Counted from the stretch's first letter, positions 40,485 to 48,745 are shown. The stretch is DNA of 64,000 nucleotides from Anaerococcus prevotii DSM 20548 (GCF_000024105.1 NC_013171.1:62001-126000); one strand, 5' to 3'. Numbers and translations are program-made. The notes: generated by a model from the sequence alone, not told the origin.

Positions 40485-41729
40485 ATGTATACAGTTAGAA
40501 AAGTAACAGATGATTTATATTATGTAGGTGGGGACGATAGAAGACTTGCCTTATTTGAGAATATATTTCCTATTCCTCAAGGAGTCTCTTACAACTCATA
40601 CCTACTAATGGACGAAAAAACAGTTCTAATCGACTCAATAGATTGGGCTGTAACAAGAGAATATATGGTGAATATAGCAAGAGTTCTAGATGGTCGTGAC
40701 CTAGACTACATGATAGTTCACCACATGGAACCAGACCACTGCTCAGCTATAGAACTTATGCTACAAAGATATCCAAACATGAAGATAATCTCTTCTGAAA
40801 AGGGAGTTATGTTTATGAGACAATTTGGTTATCACGTAGATGATAGATACATCGAAGTAAAAGAAGGCGATACCTTTAGCTTCGGTAAACACGAATTTAC
40901 ATTTGTAGAAGCTCCAATGGTTCACTGGCCAGAAGTACTAATGAGCTATGATAGTACAGATAAGGCCCTATTCTCAGCAGACGCCTTTGGTTCATTTATA
41001 GCAAACAATGGTAGACTATTTGCTGACGAAGTAGATTGGGATAGAGACTACCTAGACGAAGGACGTAGATATTACACAAATATCGTAGGTAAATACGGTA
41101 CATTCGTACAAAAAGCTCTAGAAAAAGCAGGCGGATTAGACCTTAAATATATCTGCCCACTTCACGGACTAGTATGGAGAGATAATTTCGGATATATTAT
41201 CGACAAATATGTTCACTGGGCAACCTATGAGCCTGAAAAAGAAGGTGTATTGATTGTATATGCATCAATGTACGGTAATACAGAATTTGCAGCTCAAGCT
41301 CTTGCGAGCAAATTATGCGAAGCAGGAATTACAGATATCTCACTAAGAGACGTTTCAAATACAGATGTTTCTACTCTAATAGCTGAGACATTCAAATACT
41401 CCAACCTAGTACTTGCATCTGTAACCTATAACCTAGGCATCTATCCAAAGATGAAGGACTTCCTAAACGATATGGCCGCTCTAAACGTACAAAACAGAGC
41501 TGTTTCAATCATAGGAAATGGTACATGGGCTCCACAAGCAGCAGAAAAAATGGAGAAATTCCTAGACGAAGAAATGAGACTAATGGACGTACTTCCAGAA
41601 GGACTCGATATAGTATCAAGCCTTAAATCATCAAAAGAAGGCGATATGGACGCTATAGTTGAAGGAATCAAAGACTCTATGAAGAAACGTAGAGAAGAAA
41701 AAGAAAAGGCTGCTTCACAAAAGAAATAA
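40485..41729 (+). CDS. Flavodiiron protein (FprA type)
   Basis: A 414-residue class A flavodiiron protein that reduces O2 to water and/or NO to N2O. The metallo-beta-lactamase-like domain carries the di-iron ligands 'HHMEPDHCSA' (about residue 78), 'MVHWPEVLM', 'FSADAFGSF' and 'CPLHGLVW'. A flavodoxin domain starts near residue 255 with 'IVYASMYGNTEFAA'. It lies 12 bp after the acyl-CoA dehydrogenase fusion gene with AGGAGG before the start, so they share a transcript. FDPs usually take electrons from rubredoxin, which makes the dead rubredoxin domain next door notable. Confidence 0.95.
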   Translation: MYTVRKVTDDLYYVGGDDRRLALFENIFPIPQGVSYNSYLLMDEKTVLIDSIDWAVTREYMVNIARVLDGRDLDYMIVHHMEPDHCSAIELMLQRYPNMKIISSEKGVMFMRQFGYHVDDRYIEVKEGDTFSFGKHEFTFVEAPMVHWPEVLMSYDSTDKALFSADAFGSFIANNGRLFADEVDWDRDYLDEGRRYYTNIVGKYGTFVQKALEKAGGLDLKYICPLHGLVWRDNFGYIIDKYVHWATYEPEKEGVLIVYASMYGNTEFAAQALASKLCEAGITDISLRDVSNTDVSTLIAETFKYSNLVLASVTYNLGIYPKMKDFLNDMAALNVQNRAVSIIGNGTWAPQAAEKMEKFLDEEMRLMDVLPEGLDIVSSLKSSKEGDMDAIVEGIKDSMKKRREEKEKAASQKK

Positions 41730-41766
41730 ATCAAGTATTATATATTATGCTGTTTAACTCAGAAGA

Positions 41767-41794
41767 CCTCCCAGATTCGGGAGGTTTTTGTTTT
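41767..41794 (+). terminator. Terminator after the flavodiiron gene
   Basis: CCTCCC-AGATTC-GGGAGG followed by TTTTTGTTTT. Confidence 0.88.
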
Positions 41795-42036
41795 AGGAAT
41801 TAACATGTTAGTATCTTAAAATAAAAAACTAAAATTTAACAAAGGATGATTTGGATTATGGATTTCTAAATTTAGATGTCTTATGTTTTTTGAGACTTGA
41901 GCTTTTTATTAATTTTCAAAGTCTAAGACAGAAAATTATAAGAGTTTTCTAATTATTTGCTTTTCTGTAAGAAAATTATTCTTGAATCTAATAATTGTTA
42001 TAAGAATTATTAAAACAAATTAAGCTTTAAATTCAA
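41795..42036. other. AT-rich intergenic gap without a gene
   Basis: I find no ORF, RNA gene or clear promoter here, only weak AT-rich inverted repeats. Confidence 0.6.
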
Positions 42037-42073
42037 TCCAAAAGCTCCCGGATCAATTAAGATCTAGGAGCTT
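42037..42073 (-). terminator. Terminator of the PTS IIBC gene
   Basis: On the minus strand AAGCTCC...GATC...GGAGCTTTTGG forms a stem after the PTS stop codon. Confidence 0.65.
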
Positions 42074-42091
42074 ATTAACGGAGAGAATATA

Positions 42092-43606
42092 CTATTTAAT
42101 TAATTTCATAAATTCATCGTAAACAGCTTGGACTTGAGGTCCAATGATTACTTGGACGGCTTTAGGTCCTGGTTTCATGATTCCAGCAACTCCAGCTTCC
42201 TTTATTCTTTCGTCATTTACCTTTTCTTGGTCATGGACTGTTAGTCTAAGTCTTGTTGTACAATAGCTTGTTGTGTCGATATTTTCCTTGCCACCAAGAC
42301 CTTCTAGGATTTTTGCTGCTGTTTTCTCATAAGAATTTGAGTGAACGATTTTTTTCTCATTTTCTTCTTCTAGTGCGCTTTTATCATCTGGTCTGACTTT
42401 TCCTGTATCTTCTGTCTTCCTACCTGGTGTAGCTATATCCCATTTTTCTATCAAAGCACTAAAGACAAAATAGTAAAGAGCAAAATACACTATACCCATA
42501 ATTATAAGTATTAGGATATTGGCATGCATTGGGTTTTTGAGTGAAAGTATAAAGTCTACTAGACCTGCAGAAAAACCAAATCCTGCGTAAGCCTTTAGAC
42601 TTGCTGCAATAAATGCAGATATGCCGGTAAAAGCTGCGTGGATTAGGTAAAGTTGTGGAGCAGCGAACATGAATGAAAATTCAAGTGGTTCTGTAACTCC
42701 TGTTGCAAAAGATGCTAGAGCTGCTGCTATCATTATAGCCTTGGTTGACTTTTTCTTGTCGTTATCAGCCTTTTTGATAATAGCAAGGGCGGCTCCTGGA
42801 AGACCAAACATCATAATTGGGAAAAATCCTGCCTGATACATACCTGGGTGATAGACTTTAGTTATTGATTCTTGAACATTTCCTAAGAAGTTAGGAATGT
42901 CGTTGATTCCAACTAGGTCAAACCAGAATACTTGGTTAAGAGCGTGGTGAAGACCTGTAGGGATTAAAAGTCTGTTAAAGAAAGCATATATTCCTGCACC
43001 TACTGGACCGAGATTTAGGAGGATTTGTCCGAAATTAACAAGTCCTACATAAATAATTGGCCAGAGGATAAAAAGAATTCCTGAAGCGACCATGGCCATA
43101 AATGATGCCATGATTGGAACAAGTCTTCTACCTGAGAAGAAGGCCAAGAAATCAGGGAGTTTTGTTGAGAAGAATTTGTTGTAAGCAAATCCACCGATAA
43201 TACCTGATAAGATTCCGACAAATACATTGCCGTTGCCCATTGTACTAAAGGCTGTTGCCCTAAATTCATCAGCTGCAGTCCATGCTTCTAAATCCAAGCC
43301 TGAAAGCATGGCTACTGTGTTTGGAGCGAGCAATCTTATAATAGTTAAAAATGATACAAGACCTGCTAGAGCACTTGCTCCGTGGTTGTCGTGAGCTATA
43401 CCGAATGCTATGCCGACTGCGAAAATAATACCTAAATTGTCGAGGATTGATCCACCTGCAGATATTAAGAAGGCTGCTATTGGTGATCCTCCGCCCCATA
43501 AGTCTGGGTCGATTGCATAACCTATACCCAAAAGTAGGGCTGCAAGAGGCATTACAGCGACTGGTTGCATTAGGGATTGCCCTAATCTTTGTAGTTTTTC
43601 CTTCAT
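42092..43606 (-). CDS. nagE: PTS transporter IIBC, N-acetylglucosamine/glucose type
   Basis: A 504-residue PTS permease: IIC domain with about ten membrane segments and 'LIPTGLHHALNQVFWFDLVG', then a IIB domain with phospho-Cys in 'TTSYCTTRLRLTV' (about residue 446). There is no IIA domain. The 'FWFDLVGINDIPNFLG' stretch favours the NagE (N-acetylglucosamine) branch over PtsG, but glucose cannot be excluded. A charged linker of about 50 residues joins IIC and IIB. The start follows AGGAGGTAGTT. A cre-like site lies just upstream. It may feed the amino-sugar pathway whose deacetylase is at 34.5 kb. Confidence 0.88.
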   Translation of the reverse strand: MKEKLQRLGQSLMQPVAVMPLAALLLGIGYAIDPDLWGGGSPIAAFLISAGGSILDNLGIIFAVGIAFGIAHDNHGASALAGLVSFLTIIRLLAPNTVAMLSGLDLEAWTAADEFRATAFSTMGNGNVFVGILSGIIGGFAYNKFFSTKLPDFLAFFSGRRLVPIMASFMAMVASGILFILWPIIYVGLVNFGQILLNLGPVGAGIYAFFNRLLIPTGLHHALNQVFWFDLVGINDIPNFLGNVQESITKVYHPGMYQAGFFPIMMFGLPGAALAIIKKADNDKKKSTKAIMIAAALASFATGVTEPLEFSFMFAAPQLYLIHAAFTGISAFIAASLKAYAGFGFSAGLVDFILSLKNPMHANILILIIMGIVYFALYYFVFSALIEKWDIATPGRKTEDTGKVRPDDKSALEEENEKKIVHSNSYEKTAAKILEGLGGKENIDTTSYCTTRLRLTVHDQEKVNDERIKEAGVAGIMKPGPKAVQVIIGPQVQAVYDEFMKLIK

Positions 43607-43619
43607 AACTACCTCCTAT

Positions 43620-43668
43620 AAAAAACGTTTACATAATAATTTTAACATATTAATAAGGAGCCTTTCAA
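43620..43668 (-). promoter_or_regulatory. Promoter and cre-like site of the PTS gene
   Basis: Minus strand: TTGAAA (43663-43668), 18-bp spacer, TAAAAT (43639-43644), then ATGTAAACGTTTTTT (43620-43634), which matches the CcpA cre consensus except at one position. It lies near +1, where CcpA would repress. Confidence 0.6.
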
Positions 43669-43790
43669 GATTTTGCGATAGATTTCTTGGAGATCTTAGT
43701 TTCATATGTGAGATTTACAATTGGACTTAGCATATTTTTGCCTACTTAGCTTAGTAAATATAAAATACTCTAAGATAATATTTAAAATAG

Positions 43791-43836
43791 AAAAAGCGAG
43801 GAAGTCGTCTAAATTGAAAAGCTTACTTCCTCGCTT
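43791..43836 (-). terminator. Terminator of the PepSY lipoprotein gene
   Basis: AAGCGAGGAAG...CTTCCTCGCTT, 11-bp stem, with the T run on the minus strand. Confidence 0.85.
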
Positions 43837-43886
43837 GCCTTTGAACAATCCTACGAAAGATTGTCTTTATAATTCTTAAACTAAGA

Positions 43887-44513
43887 TTAGTCGTCCCAAA
43901 CTTCTCCTGTTAGGGCGTCAACGTTCTTGTCATTACCATTTTCTACGTCGATTTCGTATTTTAACTTGCCATCATCTGTTGATAGACTCCATTCAACAAC
44001 TTTGGCATCTTCTTGACCTGTAAGGGCCTTATCCATAGCTTCTGTTGGGCTTATGATTGATGCAAAATCAATTGGCTCAGCCTTTTCGTTATCATTATCG
44101 TCTTCTTCGCTTTGTGCCTTGATATCAGCTGTATTTGCATCAAGAGTTAGGCCGTATTCCTTATTATCTTTTCTTCCTTCGATTTCGTATTCATATTCTC
44201 CATTTTCAAGCTCTAGAGAAATACTCTCGATAGCTATTCCCTCATCAGAGAAAGTTTCTTTGAATTTGTTAACAGCACCGTCGATGTCGATTTTTACTTC
44301 TTTGATGTCGCTTGTTGCAGTTTTTACTGCTGTTTCTACCTCGTCTTTTGTTTCTTTGGCAGAATCTTTGGCATCTTTGGCAGATTCCTTGACATCTTCT
44401 ACTTTTGTTTCTGCTTTTTCGCTAGCTTTATTAGTATTTGTATCAGTATTGTTGCCACAAGCTGCAAAAATCATTCCTGCAGAAAGGGCAAGGGCTAAAA
44501 ATTTCTTGTTCAT
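43887..44513 (-). CDS. PepSY-domain lipoprotein
   Basis: A 208-residue lipoprotein: signal peptide with lipobox 'FAAC', a Lys/Asp/Glu-rich linker with 'KESAKDAKDSAKETKDEVETA', then two PepSY units ('NKFKETFSDEGIAIESISLELE...YEIEG' and 'EAMDKALTGQEDAKVVEWSLS...YEIDVE'). PepSY domains are found in peptidase propeptides and in exported proteins and are thought to bind or inhibit proteases. The start has AAGGAGATAAT. Its promoter is seen at 44547-44574 on the minus strand. Confidence 0.87.
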   Translation of the reverse strand: MNKKFLALALSAGMIFAACGNNTDTNTNKASEKAETKVEDVKESAKDAKDSAKETKDEVETAVKTATSDIKEVKIDIDGAVNKFKETFSDEGIAIESISLELENGEYEYEIEGRKDNKEYGLTLDANTADIKAQSEEDDNDNEKAEPIDFASIISPTEAMDKALTGQEDAKVVEWSLSTDDGKLKYEIDVENGNDKNVDALTGEVWDD

Positions 44514-44546
44514 ATTATCTCCTTTTGTGTTTCTGTTTCTAAAGAT

Positions 44547-44574
44547 ATTATAACACGATCTTAATAAATGTAAA
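44547..44574 (-). promoter_or_regulatory. Promoter of the PepSY lipoprotein gene
   Basis: Minus strand TTTACA (44569-44574), 16-bp spacer, TATAAT (44547-44552). Confidence 0.65.
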
Positions 44575-44610
44575 GTATTATTTTAAAATATCAATTTATG
44601 GGCTTATAAT

Positions 44611-44636
44611 AAAAAAGAGCTGACCTAAGCCAGCTC
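44611..44636 (-). terminator. Terminator of the repeat lipoprotein gene
   Basis: Minus strand GAGCTG-GCTTAGGT-CAGCTC followed by TTTTTTAT. Confidence 0.88.
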
Positions 44637-44648
44637 AATAGGATAAAA

Positions 44649-44975
44649 CTATTTGTTTTCTCCTGCGTTGTCATCTTTTTCTAATTCGTTTTCTGCAGCG
44701 TCTTTTGCAGCATCTTTAGCGTCGTCAGCTTTTTCGTCTACTGCGTCTTTTGTATCTTCAGCTTTTTCATCTACTGCGTCTTTTGCATCTTCAGCTTTTT
44801 CATCTATAGCATCTTTTTTGTCTTCAGCTTTTTTGTCTACAGATTCTTTTGCGTCAGTTGCTTTTTCTTCAACTTTTGTTTCAGCTGGTTCAGCTTCTTT
44901 GTTAGCGTTGTTTCCACAACCTGCAAGTGCAAATGATGCAACTAGTAACATTGCTGCTAATTTGTTTGTTTTCAT
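44649..44975 (-). CDS. Small lipoprotein with 11-residue amphipathic repeats
   Basis: A 108-residue lipoprotein started at ATG 44975, 8 bp after GGGAG; a GTG 9 bp upstream is the alternative. After the lipobox 'LAGC' it consists of degenerate 11-residue repeats of the type KDAVDEKAED(A/T), at least four in a row, also visible as a 33-bp DNA repeat. Such repeats form long amphipathic helices, as in LEA-like and YtxH-like proteins. A surface spacer or stress role is possible. The low complexity allows no firmer call. The linker of the neighbouring PepSY lipoprotein has similar composition. Confidence 0.8.
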   Translation of the reverse strand: MKTNKLAAMLLVASFALAGCGNNANKEAEPAETKVEEKATDAKESVDKKAEDKKDAIDEKAEDAKDAVDEKAEDTKDAVDEKADDAKDAAKDAAENELEKDDNAGENK

Positions 44976-44998
44976 TTTTATCACTCCCTTATTTTCGT

Positions 44999-45049
44999 TA
45001 ACAATGAATTGTTACGTATTAATTATATACCCAAATCCTTTTTTGTAAA
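44999..45049 (-). promoter_or_regulatory. Promoter with palindrome upstream of the repeat lipoprotein gene
   Basis: Minus strand TTTACA (45044-45049), 16-bp spacer, TATAAT (45022-45027). TAACAAT-GA-ATTGTTA, a perfect 7-bp-arm palindrome at 44999-45014, covers the expected transcription start and could be an operator. Confidence 0.6.
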
Positions 45050-45131
45050 ACATTTTTTAAAATAGTTAATAATTCTTAACTAGAAATTAATCTAATTGTG
45101 ATATAATTTTTAATTAACAGGAGGAGAATAG

Positions 45132-45803
45132 ATGAAAGTACTGATAGTTGAAGATGAGAGAAAGCTTTTGAGACTTCTTGATGAAGGATTAAGTCTTTTA
45201 GGCTATGTTACAGATATGGCAAGGGATGGAAAAGAGGCCCTTGACCTTGCTTTTGTAGAAGATTATGACATTATTATCCTAGATATTAATCTACCGAAGA
45301 AGGACGGCTTCGAGGTCCTAAGAGATATAAGGCAATTTGATAAGGAAGTAAACATTATAATGCTTACAGCAAGAAGTGATATAGACGATAGGGTGAAGGG
45401 CCTTGACTTTGGAGCCAACGACTATATGACCAAGCCTTTTGATCTTAAGGAGCTTGATGCGAGGATGCGCTCTCTTCTTAGGAGAAAGTCCATCATGGAA
45501 GAAAAAGATATCACAATTGATGGGATAACTTTTGATACTGTCAAAAGAGAAGTTATCTTTGAGGGCAGTCCCCTTACTCTAACAGCTAAGGAGACTGGTA
45601 TTATCGAATATCTCTTCCTAAATAGGGAAAGGTATGTGAGTGTCGAGGAGCTTATGAACCACGTCTGGGATTCCAATGCAGATGACTTCTCTAATACGGT
45701 AAGAGTTCATATGTCTTCCTTGAGGAAAAAGATAAAGAAGGCCACAGGAAAAAATTATATAGAAAATGTTATCGGCAAGGGTTATAAGATTTATGAAAAA
45801 TAA
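45132..45803 (+). CDS. OmpR-family response regulator
   Basis: A 223-residue response regulator. The receiver domain has Asp51 in 'ILDINLPKKDG' as phosphorylation site, and the conserved 'MLTARSD' Thr and 'MTKPFD' Lys. A winged-helix DNA-binding domain follows ('LTLTAKETGIIEYLFLNRERYVSVEEL', 'VRVHMSSLRKKI', 'VIGKGYKI'). The start has AGGAGGAGAA and a TGATATAAT extended -10 about 20 bp upstream of it. It overlaps the sensor kinase gene by 11 bp. The redox genes just downstream are its likely targets by position. Confidence 0.93.
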   Translation: MKVLIVEDERKLLRLLDEGLSLLGYVTDMARDGKEALDLAFVEDYDIIILDINLPKKDGFEVLRDIRQFDKEVNIIMLTARSDIDDRVKGLDFGANDYMTKPFDLKELDARMRSLLRRKSIMEEKDITIDGITFDTVKREVIFEGSPLTLTAKETGIIEYLFLNRERYVSVEELMNHVWDSNADDFSNTVRVHMSSLRKKIKKATGKNYIENVIGKGYKIYEK

Positions 45804-46902
45804 GAAATCCTACGACTCTATAGTAACAAGGCTAATAATTTCCATTGTAATTATATTTGTCCTAATGGTTCTCGTTTCGAATTTTCTTATAAATAGGAAA
45901 CAAATTATGATAATGGAGGAGGTCTTTGAGGGCTTTTCTAGAAACTTTCCAGAAAATAACGAGTCGGTAGTCCTTCTTATAGATAGTGCCCAGGTCCAAT
46001 CCACAAGTGCTTTTAGGCTGTATCTCGGCTTGGTTGTAGCTTCAGTCGTTCTGATTGGATCTTTGACCTTTGTCTTTATAATCAAAAGGACCCTAAAACC
46101 CCTAAACAAACTAGAAGAGAAGATAGGAAGGGTGGATATAGAAAATCCCGATAGTTTCTCGGAAAATCTAGTCTTGGTTGAGGGGCCTACGGAGATCAAG
46201 GAGCTTTCCAAGAAGTTTGATGATTTAATCCAAAGGATTTATAAGGATTACAAGAAGCAAAAGGAATTCTCATCAAATGTGGCCCATGAGCTAAGGACAC
46301 CCATAGCTATAATGCAGGCCCAGGTCGATGTTTTTAGAGAGAAGAATACTGACGAAAATAATCTAGACTTTATTGAAACAATGGATTCCAATCTTAAGAG
46401 GCTCAAAAATCTTATCGATTCGGTCCTTCTTTTAAGTAAGAGAAATAAATTAAAGATTAGCTCTGTTAATCTTGATAATATGATAGATGAGATTTTGTTT
46501 GACCTAGATGATTTTGCCTCTAAGAAAAATATTAGCCTAGACTATCACTATTCTAATATAAGCATTGATTCGGATGATGTCCTAATCCAAAGGCTTATCT
46601 TTAATATAGTAGAAAATGCCATCAAATATACCGAAGAGGGAGGCTTAGTTGATGTTAATGTGAGTCAAAATGATAAGGAGACTGTAATAAGAATATCCGA
46701 TACTGGAATTGGGATTAGTGATGAGAAAAAGGAGGCAATATTTGATCTTTTCTATCAAGTAGATGACTCAAGAAACAAAGAAGGCTTTGGTATAGGCCTT
46801 TCTCTATCTAAAGATATAGCCGAAACTTTGGGGGCGAGGATAGAAGTAAGAGACAATAAGCCTAAGGGAACAATATTTTTGATAAAATTTAGAAATATTT
46901 AA
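45793..46902 (+). CDS. Sensor histidine kinase
   Basis: A 369-residue membrane kinase. Two membrane segments (about residues 12-35 and 80-105) enclose a short ~45-residue extracytoplasmic loop, followed by a HAMP-like linker, the H box 'NVAHELRTPIAIM' (His near 165), N box 'IVENAIKYT', G1 'DTGIGI' and 'GFGIGLSLSKDIAE'. The start ATG 45793 lies inside the response regulator gene; a longer in-frame start at 45766 is less likely. The small external loop suggests sensing of a membrane or redox signal rather than a large ligand. Confidence 0.92.
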   Translation: MKNKKSYDSIVTRLIISIVIIFVLMVLVSNFLINRKQIMIMEEVFEGFSRNFPENNESVVLLIDSAQVQSTSAFRLYLGLVVASVVLIGSLTFVFIIKRTLKPLNKLEEKIGRVDIENPDSFSENLVLVEGPTEIKELSKKFDDLIQRIYKDYKKQKEFSSNVAHELRTPIAIMQAQVDVFREKNTDENNLDFIETMDSNLKRLKNLIDSVLLLSKRNKLKISSVNLDNMIDEILFDLDDFASKKNISLDYHYSNISIDSDDVLIQRLIFNIVENAIKYTEEGGLVDVNVSQNDKETVIRISDTGIGISDEKKEAIFDLFYQVDDSRNKEGFGIGLSLSKDIAETLGARIEVRDNKPKGTIFLIKFRNI

Positions 46903-46948
46903 CATAAATTTAACAAGGCCTATGCTAATATATAATCGAGGTAAGGAT

Positions 46949-47095
46949 ATGATATACAAAAAAAGAAGAAATGTTGGAATTGTACTTTTACTAATCTCGA
47001 TAGTCTTCATATTTTATGGAGCAATGAGAGGAGAGATGGATACGGTTTTAGGAAAGGCGATTAAGTTATGTTTGGAGTGTATAGGAATTGGATAA
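46949..47095 (+). CDS. CD1871A-like small CXXC membrane protein
   Basis: A 48-residue ORF: a basic N-terminus, one membrane segment ('VGIVLLLISIVFIFYGAMRGE'-like, about residues 9-25) and the C-terminus 'KAIKLCLECIGIG' with a C-x-x-C. This matches my recollection of the CD1871A family, tiny proteins that end in CLECIGIG and precede polyferredoxin genes in clostridia. GTAAGGATAT precedes the ATG. Its stop overlaps the next gene's start by 8 bp, so the two are coupled. A redox-active or metal-carrying role for the CXXC is inferred. Confidence 0.8.
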   Translation: MIYKKRRNVGIVLLLISIVFIFYGAMRGEMDTVLGKAIKLCLECIGIG

Positions 47096-47945
47096 GATAA
47101 AAAATATAAATCGTATGGCAGTCCAAGCCATAGCGACTCTACTTACAAATATCCATATCCCCAACTTCTTTAAAGGAAATATCTATACAGGCTCAACGAA
47201 AAGGGCTTGCGTACCTGGACTTAACTGTTACTCCTGCCCGGGAGCTGCTGGATCTTGCCCCATAGGATCTATGCAAGCTGTAATGGGTGCCAAAAAATAC
47301 AAATTTTCCTATTATGTTATAGGATTTATGATGTTTTTTGGAGTAATATTTGCAAGGCTTATATGCGGATTTCTTTGTCCCTTTGGATTCTTCCAAGATT
47401 TATTGGCAAAGATTCCCTCTAAAAAATTAAGTACTAAGAAACTAAAGCCCTTGCGCTATGTTAAGTATCTGATTTTAATAGGACTAATGCTTGCCATGTC
47501 ACTTGTACTAGGCGATAAGTACGAAGTGGTTCCTCCCATATTTTGCAAGTATATTTGTCCTCAAGGAATCTTAGAAGGTGCGATCCCACTTGCTATCAAA
47601 AACCCATCCCTAAGATTAGGACTCGGAAGCTTATTTAACCTCAAGCTTACGATTTTGATCATAACGATTATCCTATCTATAATATTCTACAGACCCTTCT
47701 GCAAATGGATTTGTCCATTAGGAGCATTCTACTCCCTATTTAACAAATACTCCTTCTATCAGATGAATGTAGATAAGCACAAATGCATAGACTGCGGCAA
47801 ATGTGCTAGGGTTTGTAAGATGGATGTAGATATAAGAGAAAATGATCACCATCTAGAATGTATAAGATGCGGTGATTGCAAGAAGAATTGTCCAACAAAG
47901 GCCATATCTTCCTCATTTAGGCAAAGGAGAGAAAATGAAGAATAA
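47088..47945 (+). CDS. Membrane polyferredoxin (NapH/MauN-like 4Fe-4S protein)
   Basis: A 285-residue membrane protein with about five membrane segments and cysteine motifs at the membrane face: 'CVPGLNCYSCPGAAGSCPIG', 'CGFLCPFGFFQD', 'CKYICPQGILEG' and 'CKWICPLGAFY'. It ends with two 4Fe-4S ferredoxin motifs: 'CIDCGKCARVCKMDV' and 'CIRCGDCKKNCPTKAI'. It probably moves electrons across or along the membrane to an exported acceptor. I start it at TTG 47088, overlapping the CXXC peptide gene; ATG 47115 is an alternative. Confidence 0.88.
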   Translation: MDKIKNINRMAVQAIATLLTNIHIPNFFKGNIYTGSTKRACVPGLNCYSCPGAAGSCPIGSMQAVMGAKKYKFSYYVIGFMMFFGVIFARLICGFLCPFGFFQDLLAKIPSKKLSTKKLKPLRYVKYLILIGLMLAMSLVLGDKYEVVPPIFCKYICPQGILEGAIPLAIKNPSLRLGLGSLFNLKLTILIITIILSIIFYRPFCKWICPLGAFYSLFNKYSFYQMNVDKHKCIDCGKCARVCKMDVDIRENDHHLECIRCGDCKKNCPTKAISSSFRQRRENEE

Positions 47946-48630
47946 AATAATATTTGCCCTAATTTTAGCCCTAGGTCTTACGTCTTGTGGCAACAGCCCA
48001 CAAAAGGCAGACGATAAGGCTAAAGACATGGCAGAAACAAAACAAGAAGAAGTCAAAAAAGACGAAAAAGATGACAAAAAAGATGCAGATATGAAAGAAG
48101 AAGCAGTAAAGGCTGATGATAAAGAAAAAACAGAGTCAGTAGATGCTTCAAAAGCTGGAAACAAAATGCTTCCAGACTTCACATCCAAAGACCAAGATGG
48201 CAATCCATATTCTAAAGAAGACATCGCTAAAAACGATGCGACTGTAATAAACTTATGGTTTACAGGCTGCTCAGCTTGCGTAGAAGAAATGGATGATCTA
48301 AACGAATATTCTCAAAAACTAAAAGAGCAAGAAGGAGTTGACTTTGTATCAATGTGTACAGACGTAAACTACGACGATTCAACCAAAGAAGCCTTTGAAA
48401 GAATCATGAAAGATAAAAAGCCAACTTATAAAAACCTTGCAGTGGACTACGAAGGAGAAATGAAAGATTTCCTAGAAAATATCTTCGTATATCCAACAAC
48501 AATAGTAGTTGACAAAAACGGTAATGTAATAGGAGATCCAGTAGAAGGAGCTCTAAACATTCCAGAACAACAAGAAAAACTCCAAAAGAACATTGATGCA
48601 GCTATAGAAAGCAGCAAAATGGCAAAATAA
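47935..48630 (+). CDS. Thioredoxin-like (TlpA/ResA) lipoprotein
   Basis: A 231-residue lipoprotein: lipobox 'LTSC', a ~55-residue Lys/Asp/Glu linker, then a thioredoxin fold of the TlpA/ResA type with the active site 'WFTGCSACVEEMDDL' (C-S-A-C) and 'VYPTTIVVDKNGNVIG', which contains the cis-Pro. It acts outside the membrane on disulfides. I chose ATG 47935 (GGAGAGAAA upstream), which overlaps the polyferredoxin gene by 11 bp; an earlier in-frame start lacks a signal peptide. It is the likely acceptor of electrons from the preceding membrane protein, since no CcdA is nearby. Confidence 0.9.
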   Translation: MKNKIIFALILALGLTSCGNSPQKADDKAKDMAETKQEEVKKDEKDDKKDADMKEEAVKADDKEKTESVDASKAGNKMLPDFTSKDQDGNPYSKEDIAKNDATVINLWFTGCSACVEEMDDLNEYSQKLKEQEGVDFVSMCTDVNYDDSTKEAFERIMKDKKPTYKNLAVDYEGEMKDFLENIFVYPTTIVVDKNGNVIGDPVEGALNIPEQQEKLQKNIDAAIESSKMAK

Positions 48631-48655
48631 TTTCATAAACAAATCATAATATCTC

Positions 48656-48704
48656 AGACTCCACAATTTATTTCTCCATATAAATTGCGGGGTCTTTTGT
48701 TTTA
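48656..48704 (+). terminator. Terminator of the redox operon
   Basis: AGACtCC.CAATTTAT...ATAAATTG.GGgGTCT stem followed by TTTTGTTTT. Confidence 0.82.
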
Positions 48705-48716
48705 TCTACTACTTTG

Positions 48717-48745
48717 TTGTTAAAAATCTCCTTTTATTATATAAT
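48717..48745 (+). promoter_or_regulatory. Promoter of the cell-wall-binding C39-like gene
   Basis: TTGTTA (48717-48722), 17-bp spacer, TATAAT (48740-48745). Confidence 0.65.

Noticed and set aside
44053-45048. Ser/Ala-rich plus-strand ORFs opposite the two lipoprotein genes
   Set aside because: They mirror Lys/Glu/Asp-rich lipoprotein repeats on the other strand; the true genes have lipoboxes, promoters and terminators on the minus strand.
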